Positions 1 to 6,859 of a stretch of 20,290 bases of DNA are shown one piece after another; within the stretch, counting starts at the first letter, position 1; each line of letters opens with the position of its first letter. Below the pieces are notes generated by a model, which saw nothing but the letters and a program-made list of their open reading frames with translations, searched no databases and was not told the origin of the DNA. Origin of the DNA: an uncultured Bacteroides sp. (lineage in GTDB: Bacteria; Bacteroidota; Bacteroidia; Bacteroidales; Bacteroidaceae); the NCBI GenBank assembly GCA_905197435.1, contig CAJJYX010000035.1, positions 1 to 20,290 of the forward strand, written 5' to 3'. A program made the position numbers and the translations under genes.

Positions 1-8
1 CAACAAAT

Positions 9-72
9 AAGAAGGTGCACCCAAACTCTGACCGGATGAGATGCCTGTCTGAGTTTGGGTGCGCCTTCTTTC
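9..72 (+). terminator. Long hairpin terminator of an upstream gene
   Basis: The arms at 9-28 and 51-70 form a 20-bp stem with one G-U wobble, closed over a 22-nt loop and followed by a short T-rich stretch. The stem starts with AAGAAGG and ends with CCTTCTT, so it would also work on the other strand. It most likely ends a gene lying left of the window. The T tail is short, so efficiency is uncertain, but the stem length is convincing. Confidence 0.75.
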
Positions 73-198
73 ATTTTGAAGCAGAAAAGCACAGACTTAA
101 AGGTGGAAAACCGGAAGCTGCGCCGGACAAAACAGGAAACAAGACAGTTTAAAAGAAGCAAAAAAGGCTGAATTCAGTAAGCAAATAATTTTTTATTG

Positions 199-206
199 TA
201 TCTTTG
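199..206 (+). promoter_or_regulatory. Bacteroides -7 box of the porin operon
   Basis: TATCTTTG matches the Bacteroidetes housekeeping -7 consensus TAnnTTTG exactly. No convincing -33 TTTG is visible at the usual 19-21 bp upstream; that stretch is A/T-rich. The G of the box is only 9 nt before the ATG at 216, so transcription would start about 4-6 nt before the start codon and give an almost leaderless mRNA. Confidence 0.6.
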
Positions 207-215
207 CGCCTAATT

Positions 216-2435
216 ATGAGACGAATTGTACTGACATATATATTTCTGTCCGTTATAGGGATATGGGGGGCTATGGCGCAAAACACCTTAAACCCGACGA
301 ACAATCGCGACCGGTTCGGCAATCAGGTTGACCCGAATACCCTGCCGGACAATCTGGAAGACAGTACCAACACCGAAATTCAGAGTCTTCCGCCCAAACT
401 CTACATGTGGAAACTGAGTGAGACACTGGGTAACCGTATCATCATACCTGCCGATACGGCCAGCTTCAACTTCCAGAATACCAATCTGGTGGAAGGGATG
501 TTCGGTCATTACAATTACTTGGGGAATTTGGGCTCCCCGCGCCTCTCACGCTTGTTCTTCGAGCGGAAGGAAAGTGAACCGACTATCTTCATGACTCCTT
601 TTTCCAGCTTTTTCATACGCCCCGACCAGGTGCTGTTCACCAACAGTAACATACCCTATACCAACCTCACCTACTACAAAGCCGGCAACAAAGTAAACGG
701 TGAGGAACGCTTCAAATCTTATTTCTCCGTCAACGTCAACAAGCAGATGGCATTCGGCTTCAACATCGACTATCTGTACGGCCGCGGTTATTACCAGAAA
801 CAATCCACCTCGCATTTCAATGCAGGGCTGTTCGGCAGCTATATCGGTGAAAAGTATCAGATACAAGCGGTATACAATAACTTTTTCCTGAAGATGAACG
901 AAAACGGCGGTATTGCCGACGACCAATACATCACCCGTCCCGAGAACATGTCAGGAGGAAAGAAAGAGTATGAGTCCACCACTATCCCGATCAAGCTGGA
1001 ACAGAGTTCCAACCGTAACAAGGACTTTTACATCTATCTGACACAGCGATACCGTCTTGGCTTCACGCGGAGAACACAAGGTACGCAAGAAAAGGCAACT
1101 AAAGCATCGGCTCCAAACAGCAGCAGCACATCTAAATCTGCCAACAAACTTGCAGCCAAAGACATACTTGCCGCAGCCAAAGACTCACTTACAACCAAAA
1201 ACTTACTTGCTACAGCCAAAGACTCGCTTGCAACCAACAACAGCCTGCCGCCTGCTTCTACCGCAAAGAACGACACAGTTTTTGAAGAAGAGTTTGTTCC
1301 TGTCACCAGCTTTATCCATACACTGAAAATAGAGCGGTCACGACACCAATTCCATTCGGCAAACGAACCGGAAGGGTTCTTCCCGGACGACTACAAGCTT
1401 TACAAGAACCATAGCAACGACTCCACCACAGCGTTCAGTGTAAAGAACGTGTTCGGCATAGCCTTGCTGGAAGGCTTCAACAAATATGCAAAGGCAGGAC
1501 TTACGGCTTATGTATCCCACAAGTTCAGCCGATATGACCTGATGAATACGGACACACTCACAGACATGCGCCGCATCCGCTACACCGAACAGGAAATCTT
1601 CCTGGGGGGCGAGCTCGCCAAGCGCGAAGGCAAGCTGCTGCACTACAACGTAAACGGTGAAGTGGGACTGGTCGACAAAGCCATCGGACAGTTCCGTGTC
1701 AACGCCAATCTGGACCTGAACTTCCGTTTGTGGAAAGATACGGTGAACTTCTACGCCCGCGGTTATGTAAGCAACACGCTTCCCTCCTTCTACATGCGCC
1801 ATTACCACTCCAACCACTACAACTGGGATAATGACAACATGGACAAGGAGTTCCGTACACGTGTGGAAGGCGAACTGAACATCTCCCATTGGGGAACCAA
1901 TCTCCGTGCCGGTGTGGAGAATATCAAGAACTACACTTACTTCAACCAAAGCGCCGTGCCCCAACAGGACGGAGGCAACATACAAGTGCTGTCCGCCACA
2001 TTGAAGCAGGACTTTCGCCTTGGCGTCTTCCACCTGGACAACGAAGTGACCTGGCAGAAGACAAGCAATGAAACGGTACTTCCATTGCCCCAACTCTCGC
2101 TTTACCATAACTTCTACATACTGACCAAACTCGCCAAGAAGGTGTTGACCGTGCAGTTGGGCGCCGATGTCCGTTACTTCACCAAGTACAACGCACCCGC
2201 CTATGCGCCCGGTGTCCAGCAGTTCCATCTGCAACCCACAGACGACCAGGTGGAAATAGGCGGTTATCCCATCGTGAACGTATATGCCAACCTGCACTTG
2301 AAACGGACACGCATCTATGCCATGATGTATCACGTCAATGCAGGCATGGGAAGCGCCAACTCCTTCCTGGTGCCACACTACCCGATCAATCCACGATTGT
2401 TCAAGATTGGAGTCTCATGGAACTTCTATGATTAA
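216..2435 (+). CDS. Putative outer membrane porin (Porin_10 family)
   Basis: The 739-residue product is a predicted outer membrane beta-barrel. Residues 1-21 form a signal peptide ending in an A-M-A site before Gln22. The rest is rich in alternating aromatic and polar segments, and the protein ends in the aromatic-rich strand WNFYD, as expected for a barrel. Overall it resembles the putative porins (Porin_10-like) common in Bacteroidales; the substrate is unknown. The reading frame can be extended to a TTG at 204, but that codon lies inside the -7 promoter box, so ATG 216 is chosen. A hydrophilic Ala/Lys/Asp/Ser insert at about residues 290-350, carrying short repeats, probably forms an exposed loop or periplasmic segment. 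The next gene starts 11 nt after the stop, so the two are almost certainly co-transcribed. Family assignment is from recall of sequence style, not from a search. Confidence 0.8.
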   Translation: MRRIVLTYIFLSVIGIWGAMAQNTLNPTNNRDRFGNQVDPNTLPDNLEDSTNTEIQSLPPKLYMWKLSETLGNRIIIPADTASFNFQNTNLVEGMFGHYNYLGNLGSPRLSRLFFERKESEPTIFMTPFSSFFIRPDQVLFTNSNIPYTNLTYYKAGNKVNGEERFKSYFSVNVNKQMAFGFNIDYLYGRGYYQKQSTSHFNAGLFGSYIGEKYQIQAVYNNFFLKMNENGGIADDQYITRPENMSGGKKEYESTTIPIKLEQSSNRNKDFYIYLTQRYRLGFTRRTQGTQEKATKASAPNSSSTSKSANKLAAKDILAAAKDSLTTKNLLATAKDSLATNNSLPPASTAKNDTVFEEEFVPVTSFIHTLKIERSRHQFHSANEPEGFFPDDYKLYKNHSNDSTTAFSVKNVFGIALLEGFNKYAKAGLTAYVSHKFSRYDLMNTDTLTDMRRIRYTEQEIFLGGELAKREGKLLHYNVNGEVGLVDKAIGQFRVNANLDLNFRLWKDTVNFYARGYVSNTLPSFYMRHYHSNHYNWDNDNMDKEFRTRVEGELNISHWGTNLRAGVENIKNYTYFNQSAVPQQDGGNIQVLSATLKQDFRLGVFHLDNEVTWQKTSNETVLPLPQLSLYHNFYILTKLAKKVLTVQLGADVRYFTKYNAPAYAPGVQQFHLQPTDDQVEIGGYPIVNVYANLHLKRTRIYAMMYHVNAGMGSANSFLVPHYPINPRLFKIGVSWNFYD
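1149..1241 (+). repeat. In-frame 39-nt tandem repeat in the porin gene
   Basis: Copies starting at 1167 and 1206 encode LAAAKDSLTTKNL and LATAKDSLATNNS. A shorter partial copy, LAAKDI, begins at 1149. The unit is 39 nt (13 codons), so gain or loss of copies keeps the frame. The encoded segment is charged, alanine-rich and of low complexity, unlike the barrel around it. It could vary in length between strains. Confidence 0.7.
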
Positions 2436-2446
2436 CCGATGACCGT

Positions 2447-3277
2447 ATGACGAAAAGCAGACTGCTCAAATACGTACTTCTGGGGATTGCGGCAACCCTC
2501 ATAGCCCACTACCTCATCAAGAAAGAAGAGAAACCGAAAGGCCATCCGCGCGATTATGCCGAGATAGCCGACGAAGGTATCATACATGCTTCGACAGAAT
2601 ACAACTCCATCAGCTTCTATGTGGATGATGACACCTTGTCCGGCTTTCACTATGAACTGATAGAAGCTTTTGCACGCGACCACGGGCTGCAAGCAGCCAT
2701 ATCACCGGAAATGAGTTTCAACAAACGATTGGAAGGCTTGGCCGACGGGAAATATGATGTCATTGCCTACGGCATCCTTGCCACCAGCGAGCTGAAAGAT
2801 TCTTTACTGCTCACCACCCCCATCGTGCTGAACAAGCAAGTGCTGGTGCAACGCAAACTTGAGAATGTTTCCGACTCATCATTATTCATCAAAAGCCAAC
2901 TGGACCTGGCGGGCAAGACATTGCATGTAGTGAAAGGGTCGCCTTCTATACTGCGCATCCACAATCTGGGTAATGAGATAGGCGACACCATCTACATCAA
3001 GGAAATAGAGAAGTATGGTCCCGAACAACTGATTGCACTGGTAGCCCACGGAGACATAGACTATGCCGTATGTGACGAAAGCATCGCCCGTAGCGCAGCC
3101 GACAGCATTCCTCAAATAGACATCAACACCGCCATCAGTTTCACACAATTTTATTCCTGGGGAGTAAGCAAGCAGTCCCCTATCCTGCTGGACAGCCTCA
3201 ACACATGGCTGGATACTTTCAAAAAAGGAAAAGAATACAAGGAAATCTACAAACGATATTACGGGAGAAGAGACTAA
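2447..3277 (+). CDS. Membrane-anchored solute-binding (SBP_bac_3-like) protein
   Basis: The 276-residue product has a basic N-terminus and one hydrophobic segment (about residues 8-24), with no lipobox cysteine, so it is probably anchored in the inner membrane facing the periplasm. Residues 45-272 resemble the periplasmic binding fold of family 3 solute-binding proteins: GFHYELIEAFARDHG near 66-80, KYDVIAYGI near 102-110 and the hinge-region DIDYAVCDE near 203-211. The same domain forms the N-terminal half of the lytic transglycosylase MltF, but the catalytic SLT domain is absent here and the protein ends after the binding domain. No ABC permease or ATPase is adjacent. The gene is 11 nt downstream of the porin, suggesting a shared function such as ligand sensing or hand-over from the porin; that is inference. 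The ligand is unknown. Confidence 0.75.
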   Translation: MTKSRLLKYVLLGIAATLIAHYLIKKEEKPKGHPRDYAEIADEGIIHASTEYNSISFYVDDDTLSGFHYELIEAFARDHGLQAAISPEMSFNKRLEGLADGKYDVIAYGILATSELKDSLLLTTPIVLNKQVLVQRKLENVSDSSLFIKSQLDLAGKTLHVVKGSPSILRIHNLGNEIGDTIYIKEIEKYGPEQLIALVAHGDIDYAVCDESIARSAADSIPQIDINTAISFTQFYSWGVSKQSPILLDSLNTWLDTFKKGKEYKEIYKRYYGRRD

Positions 3278-3345
3278 GCTGTACTTTTCTATGCGCACGG
3301 CATATCCCTGCTTTTACAACTCACTATTAATCAAGGGCTTCATAC

Positions 3346-3531
3346 TGCAAAGCACTGCATATACTTTGCAGTAACACTGCAAAGCTATTACAGAACTACT
3401 GTAACAGCAGTACAGTGACACTGCAATACGCTTGCAGTAATGCTGCAAAAGACATGCAGCAAGAATGCAAAAGATATGCAACAAGAATGCAAAACGTATA
3501 CAGCAAGAATGCAAAACGTATACAGCGAATC
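3346..3531. repeat. Degenerate 11-nt (22-nt) tandem array
   Basis: About 17 consecutive units, most beginning TGCA or TACA, sit at strict 11-nt spacing from 3356 to 3531 (the first unit, at 3346, is 10 nt). The right half is a 22-nt alternation of units such as TGCAGCAAGAA and TGCAAAACGTA. The left half contains dyads of the form TGCAG-N5-CTGCA repeated every 22 nt. The array fills most of the gap between the convergent genes ending at 3277 and 3530, and its last unit overlaps the nadE stop codon. No other terminator is visible in this gap. It has no spacers and is not a CRISPR array. Small open frames cross it on both strands, but the 11-nt period is not a codon multiple and they look like chance. 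Confidence 0.85.
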
Positions 3532-5455
3532 AAAGCCCTTCCACCTCTCTCAGCCACATCTCTGATGAAGCATCGCTCGGCATCCTCCAGTCACCGCGCG
3601 GACTGAGGGAGATGCTGCCTACCTTCGGACCGTCCGGCAAGCAGGAACGCTTGAATTGCTGGTTGAAGAAACGGCGGCAGAAAGTTTGCAACCATTTCTT
3701 GATGGTTTCTTCATTATACGTTTCCCTGAACGTACGTGCTGCCAGGAAGAAAATCTTGGACGGGCGGAAACCACAGCGCAAGAAATAATAAAGGAAGAAA
3801 TCGTGAAGCTCATACGGGCCTACCAAGTCCTCGGTAATCTGCTGAATATTGCCATTTTCATCTGCCGGAATAAGCTCCGGGCTGATGGGAGTATCCACGA
3901 TGTCGAGCAACGTAGTGCGCGAAGCATCGTCCATGTCGTGCTCCGCTACCCATTTCACCAAGTGCTTCACCAAGGTCTTGGGTATGCTGGCATTCACACC
4001 ATACATCGACATGTGGTCGCCGTTATAAGTAGCCCATCCCAGGGCAAGCTCCGAGAGGTCGCCCGTACCGATAACCATTCCCCAAGTCTGGTTGGCAATG
4101 TCCATCAGGATTTGAGTACGTTCCCGCGCTTGCGCATTCTCATAAACCACATCGTGCACATGGATGTCATGGTCTATGTCCTTGAAATGCTGTATGCAGG
4201 CCTCCTTGATGCTGACTTCGCGGACGGTCACACCGAGGGAGTTCATCAGGTCGACGGCATTTGTATGAGTACGGTCGGTTGTCCCGAAGCCCGGCATAGT
4301 GACGCCGATAATGCCCTGACGGGACCATCCCAACTTATCGAAAGTCTTCACGCAGACCAGCAGTGCCAGTGTAGAATCCAGTCCGCCCGAAATACCTACA
4401 ACAGCGCTCTTTGCTTTGGTATGCACCAAGCGCTGTGCCAGTCCGGACACCTGGATTGAAAATATTTCTTCACAGCGTTCGTCCAGCGCCGCACCCTGTG
4501 GAACAAACGGATGCGGTTCAAAAGTACGCGTCAGGTTCAAGTCCTTACTGTTGACATACTCCGTAGAGATTCGTACCGGAAGTTCCGAAGCGCAATTTGC
4601 ATGGCAAGCCGCGAAGGTCGTATTCACCCTGCGCTCCGTGCGCAAGTGCTCCACGTCGATTTCGCTGACGACCACCTGCTCGTCGAAAGAGAAACGCCTG
4701 CTTGCCGCCAGCAAAGTCCCGTTCTCATAAATCAATCCGTTGCCGGCAAACACCACATCTGTGGTGGATTCTCCGAAGCCGCATGAGCTGAATACATAAC
4801 CGGCAATGCAGCGCGCAGACTGCTGGCTGATGAGCGAGCGCAGGTAACTGTGCTTGCCTATGCCCTCGTTATCGGCCGAAAGATTGAACAATATCTCCGC
4901 GCCTTGCAGCGCCAGCGTGGAACTGGGCGGTATGGGTGCCCACAAATCCTCGCATATCTCTACTCCGAAAGTAGTATCCGCCGTTTCAAACAACAGATTT
5001 CTCCCCATCGGAATAATCTGTCCGCAAAGGCGCACATTATCCTCCGACACATCACAAGCAGAAGTAAACCAACGCTTCTCATAGAACTCCTTATAGTTGG
5101 GGAGATAAGTCTTCGGAACGACGCCCAGCACCTTCCCTTTCTGAATGACAACCGCTGCATTCAACAACACCCCATTCAGTGCAACGGGCATACCCAATAT
5201 CGAGATGATATCCATCTGACGCGTATTGTTCAAGATCTGCATCAATCCCATTTCCGCCTCTTCGAGCAGAAGTTGTTGGGCAAAGAGGTCGCCACATGTA
5301 TATCCGGTAATGCACAACTCCGGAAAAGCAATGATTTGCACACCTTTCCCGTCAGCTATAATAATCTCTTTTTCAATCTGCGAGGCATTGAACTTACAGT
5401 CAGCCACCTTGACACGGGGCACAGCCGCCGCAACTTTTACATATCCGTAATTCAT
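3530..5455 (-). CDS. nadE: Glutamine-hydrolysing NAD+ synthase
   Basis: This 641-residue enzyme makes NAD+ from nicotinate adenine dinucleotide, ATP and glutamine in the cytoplasm. The N-terminal nitrilase-type glutaminase domain (about 1-300) shows the Glu-Lys-Cys triad: E46 in FPELCITGY, K115 in VVPKTYLPN and C168 in GVEICEDLW. The C-terminal synthetase domain (about 330-600) has the PP-loop ATP motif SGGLDS at 356-361 and the GTGDLSELALGW segment. Length and two-domain layout are those of the long, glutamine-dependent form. The start ATG at 5455 gives MNYGYVKVAAAVP, which matches the usual start of the nitrilase domain. It is divergent from perR, sharing a 272-bp control region, and its stop codon lies at the edge of the 11-nt array. 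Confidence 0.97.
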   Translation of the reverse strand: MNYGYVKVAAAVPRVKVADCKFNASQIEKEIIIADGKGVQIIAFPELCITGYTCGDLFAQQLLLEEAEMGLMQILNNTRQMDIISILGMPVALNGVLLNAAVVIQKGKVLGVVPKTYLPNYKEFYEKRWFTSACDVSEDNVRLCGQIIPMGRNLLFETADTTFGVEICEDLWAPIPPSSTLALQGAEILFNLSADNEGIGKHSYLRSLISQQSARCIAGYVFSSCGFGESTTDVVFAGNGLIYENGTLLAASRRFSFDEQVVVSEIDVEHLRTERRVNTTFAACHANCASELPVRISTEYVNSKDLNLTRTFEPHPFVPQGAALDERCEEIFSIQVSGLAQRLVHTKAKSAVVGISGGLDSTLALLVCVKTFDKLGWSRQGIIGVTMPGFGTTDRTHTNAVDLMNSLGVTVREVSIKEACIQHFKDIDHDIHVHDVVYENAQARERTQILMDIANQTWGMVIGTGDLSELALGWATYNGDHMSMYGVNASIPKTLVKHLVKWVAEHDMDDASRTTLLDIVDTPISPELIPADENGNIQQITEDLVGPYELHDFFLYYFLRCGFRPSKIFFLAARTFRETYNEETIKKWLQTFCRRFFNQQFKRSCLPDGPKVGSISLSPRGDWRMPSDASSEMWLREVEGL

Positions 5456-5482
5456 AAAGATGTTCTATATTATTATTCTTCG

Positions 5483-5490
5483 CAAAGATA
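5483..5490 (-). promoter_or_regulatory. Probable nadE -7 box
   Basis: Read on the minus strand this is TATCTTTG, an exact match to TAnnTTTG. It lies 27 nt upstream of the nadE ATG and predicts a leader of roughly 20 nt. No clear -33 element is visible. An 18-bp palindrome lies about 20 bp further upstream. Confidence 0.6.
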
Positions 5491-5510
5491 GTGCAAACCG
5501 AATACAGAAC

Positions 5511-5528
5511 TTTCATGCTCGCATGAAA
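5511..5528. promoter_or_regulatory. 18-bp palindrome upstream of nadE
   Basis: TTTCATGC-TC-GCATGAAA has two perfect 8-nt arms around a 2-nt centre. The dyad can be extended outward (AACTTT and AAAAAGTT, 5508-5533) with a 2-nt bulge. It covers roughly -34 to -52 relative to the predicted nadE start site, a typical operator position. It lies more than 100 bp from the perR promoter, so it more likely acts on nadE. The binding protein is unknown. Confidence 0.5.
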
Positions 5529-5641
5529 AAGTTATGTTGAGGTGCAACCTATCTTCGCTATGCGGCAAAAATACGGTAATTTATCCGCAAGAAGAGGAGC
5601 GTAATCAATATTTTTAATGATTGCAGCCTAAAATATTCTTA

Positions 5642-5658
5642 AATTCTTTTGGAGAATT
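5642..5658. promoter_or_regulatory. Candidate PerR operator over the -33 box
   Basis: AATTCT-TTTGG-AGAATT is a 17-bp dyad with perfect 6-nt arms, and its centre is the -33 TTTG element of the perR promoter. An A/T-rich dyad of this size fits a Fur/PerR-family site, so autoregulation is likely. A second small dyad, TGTAATAATTACA at 5694-5706, lies in the transcribed leader about 10-22 nt after the predicted start. Either or both could be the PerR box; this is inference from position and symmetry. Confidence 0.45.
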
Positions 5659-5678
5659 ATAGGAACTGTCTATCTTTG
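5648..5678 (+). promoter_or_regulatory. perR-rubrerythrin promoter
   Basis: TTTG at 5648-5651 and TATCTTTG at 5671-5678 are separated by 19 bp, a full match to the Bacteroides -33/-7 consensus. The transcript would start near 5684 and have a leader of about 44 nt before the perR ATG. No promoter is seen between perR and the rubrerythrin gene, so this one probably serves both. Confidence 0.75.
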
Positions 5679-5727
5679 CAAGAGAATTAAAAATGTAATA
5701 ATTACAAGTTTAAAAACTTCTGATTAT

Positions 5728-6162
5728 ATGGATGTAGTAAAACGATTGCAAAGTCATAACATCAAGCCTTCGGTACAGCGCATAGCCATTATGAACTACT
5801 TGATAGAACATCGTACACATCCCACTGTGGATGAAATTTATACGGCACTATCTCCCTCCATTCCGACGCTGTCCAAGACAACGGTATACAATACTCTGAA
5901 ACTGCTGAGTGAGCAAGGTGCCGCACAGACCCTGACCATCGACGAGCACAACACATGTTATGATGCCGATACCAGCCCGCACGGTCACTTTTTATGTAAA
6001 CGTTGTGGAAAGATTTATGACTTGATGTACAATAACAACTTCAAGAAAGTAGTGAACATGGATATGGACGGACATAATGTGCAGGAAATTCACTACTACT
6101 ATAAAGGAATCTGCAAACATTGTATGGAAGAAGAACGTTTAAGAACAACAAAGAATAACTAA
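5728..6162 (+). CDS. perR: Peroxide-sensing repressor PerR (Fur family)
   Basis: The 144-residue protein is a Fur-superfamily metal-dependent repressor. The winged-helix DNA-binding part is residues 1-75, with TLSKTTVYNTLKLL as recognition region. All five regulatory-metal ligands known from Bacillus subtilis PerR align at a constant offset: H31 (HPTVDEIY), D79, H85, H87 and D98 (GKIYD). The Asp at 98, where Fur has Glu, is the usual PerR mark. Two CxxC pairs, C90/C93 and C129/C132, form the structural zinc site. Oxidation of the two histidines by peroxide with bound iron would release the repressor from DNA. The gene is 26 nt upstream of the rubrerythrin gene, a peroxide-removing enzyme, which supports the PerR rather than the iron-uptake Fur role. 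Confidence 0.92.
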   Translation: MDVVKRLQSHNIKPSVQRIAIMNYLIEHRTHPTVDEIYTALSPSIPTLSKTTVYNTLKLLSEQGAAQTLTIDEHNTCYDADTSPHGHFLCKRCGKIYDLMYNNNFKKVVNMDMDGHNVQEIHYYYKGICKHCMEEERLRTTKNN

Positions 6163-6188
6163 TTCAACTAATTAAAATCTGAGAGAAA

Positions 6189-6746
6189 ATGAAAAAATTT
6201 AGATGTACTGTATGCGGTTACGTATACGAAGGGGATGCAGCTCCTGAAAAATGCCCGTTGTGTAAAGCTCCTGCAAGCAAGTTCGTAGAAGTCGAAGAAG
6301 CAACAGCCGACGGTCCGTTGGTATTTGCCGACGAACACGTTATCGGTGTAGCCAAAGGTTGCGACGATGAAATGATTAAAGACCTGAACAACCACTTCAT
6401 GGGTGAATGTACAGAAGTAGGTATGTACTTGGCAATGAGCCGTCAGGCCGACCGTGAAGGTTATCCCGAAGTTGCAGAAGCTTTCAAGCGTTATGCTTGG
6501 GAAGAAGCAGAACACGCTGCTAAGTTTGCCGAACTGCTGGGTGACTGTGTATGGGACACCAAGACAAACCTCGAGAAGAGAATGAACGCAGAATCAGGTG
6601 CATGCGAAGACAAGAAGCGTATCGCTACTCGTGCCAAGGCACTGAACCTCGATGCTATCCATGATACTGTTCACGAAATGGCTAAAGACGAAGCCCGTCA
6701 CGGCAAAGGTTTCGAAGGTCTGTACAACCGCTATTTCAAGAAATAA
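6189..6746 (+). CDS. Reverse rubrerythrin (rubredoxin domain first)
   Basis: The 185-residue protein reduces hydrogen peroxide to water using electrons passed through a rubredoxin-type iron centre to a di-iron site. The order of domains is reversed compared with classical rubrerythrin: the rubredoxin-like [Fe(SCys)4] site is at the N-terminus (C6, C9, C22, C25) and the ferritin-like four-helix domain follows (about 55-184). Di-iron ligands are visible as E73 in MGECTE, E106-x-x-H109 in WEEAEH and E168-x-x-H171 in KDEARH. This layout is known from anaerobes such as clostridia. It is co-transcribed with perR and ends just before a strong terminator, so induction by peroxide through PerR is expected. 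A dedicated reductase partner is not in the window. Confidence 0.93.
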   Translation: MKKFRCTVCGYVYEGDAAPEKCPLCKAPASKFVEVEEATADGPLVFADEHVIGVAKGCDDEMIKDLNNHFMGECTEVGMYLAMSRQADREGYPEVAEAFKRYAWEEAEHAAKFAELLGDCVWDTKTNLEKRMNAESGACEDKKRIATRAKALNLDAIHDTVHEMAKDEARHGKGFEGLYNRYFKK

Positions 6747-6773
6747 TTTGATACTTTTATAATAATGTGACGT

Positions 6774-6809
6774 AAAGGGACTGCTAATTTTAGTAAGTCC
6801 CTTTTTTTT
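6774..6809 (+). terminator. Rho-independent terminator of perR-rubrerythrin
   Basis: AAAGGGACT at 6774-6782 pairs with AGTCCCTTT at 6796-6804. The loop can pair further (CTAA with TTAG), and the stem runs into eight consecutive T. It ends the operon before the sigma factor gene. Confidence 0.9.
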
Positions 6810-6859
6810 ATGATGTACTAATGTCACGTTTGCGTTTCCCATTCGTCTTATCTATGTAA

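Noticed and set aside
204..215. TTG start extending the porin by four residues
   Set aside because: The TTG is part of the -7 promoter box, and the ATG at 216 directly begins a normal signal peptide.
1338..2378. Long minus-strand open frame of 346 codons inside the porin gene
   Set aside because: It mirrors the porin frame, has a Val/His/Gly-rich composition with no domain logic, and lies wholly inside a convincing gene.
3346..3531. Array considered as CRISPR or as small coding genes
   Set aside because: Units are 11 nt without spacers, and the period does not fit codons; the Cys/Gln/Lys-rich translations on both strands come from the repeat.
3656..4459. Plus-strand open frame of 267 codons opposite nadE
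   Set aside because: It is antisense to the conserved synthetase domain and resembles no protein; it is a shadow of codon use.
6849..6856. TATCTATG as promoter of the sigma factor gene
   Set aside because: It is only 3 nt before the ATG, so transcription would begin inside the coding region; it also has one mismatch and a 16-bp spacer to TTTG.
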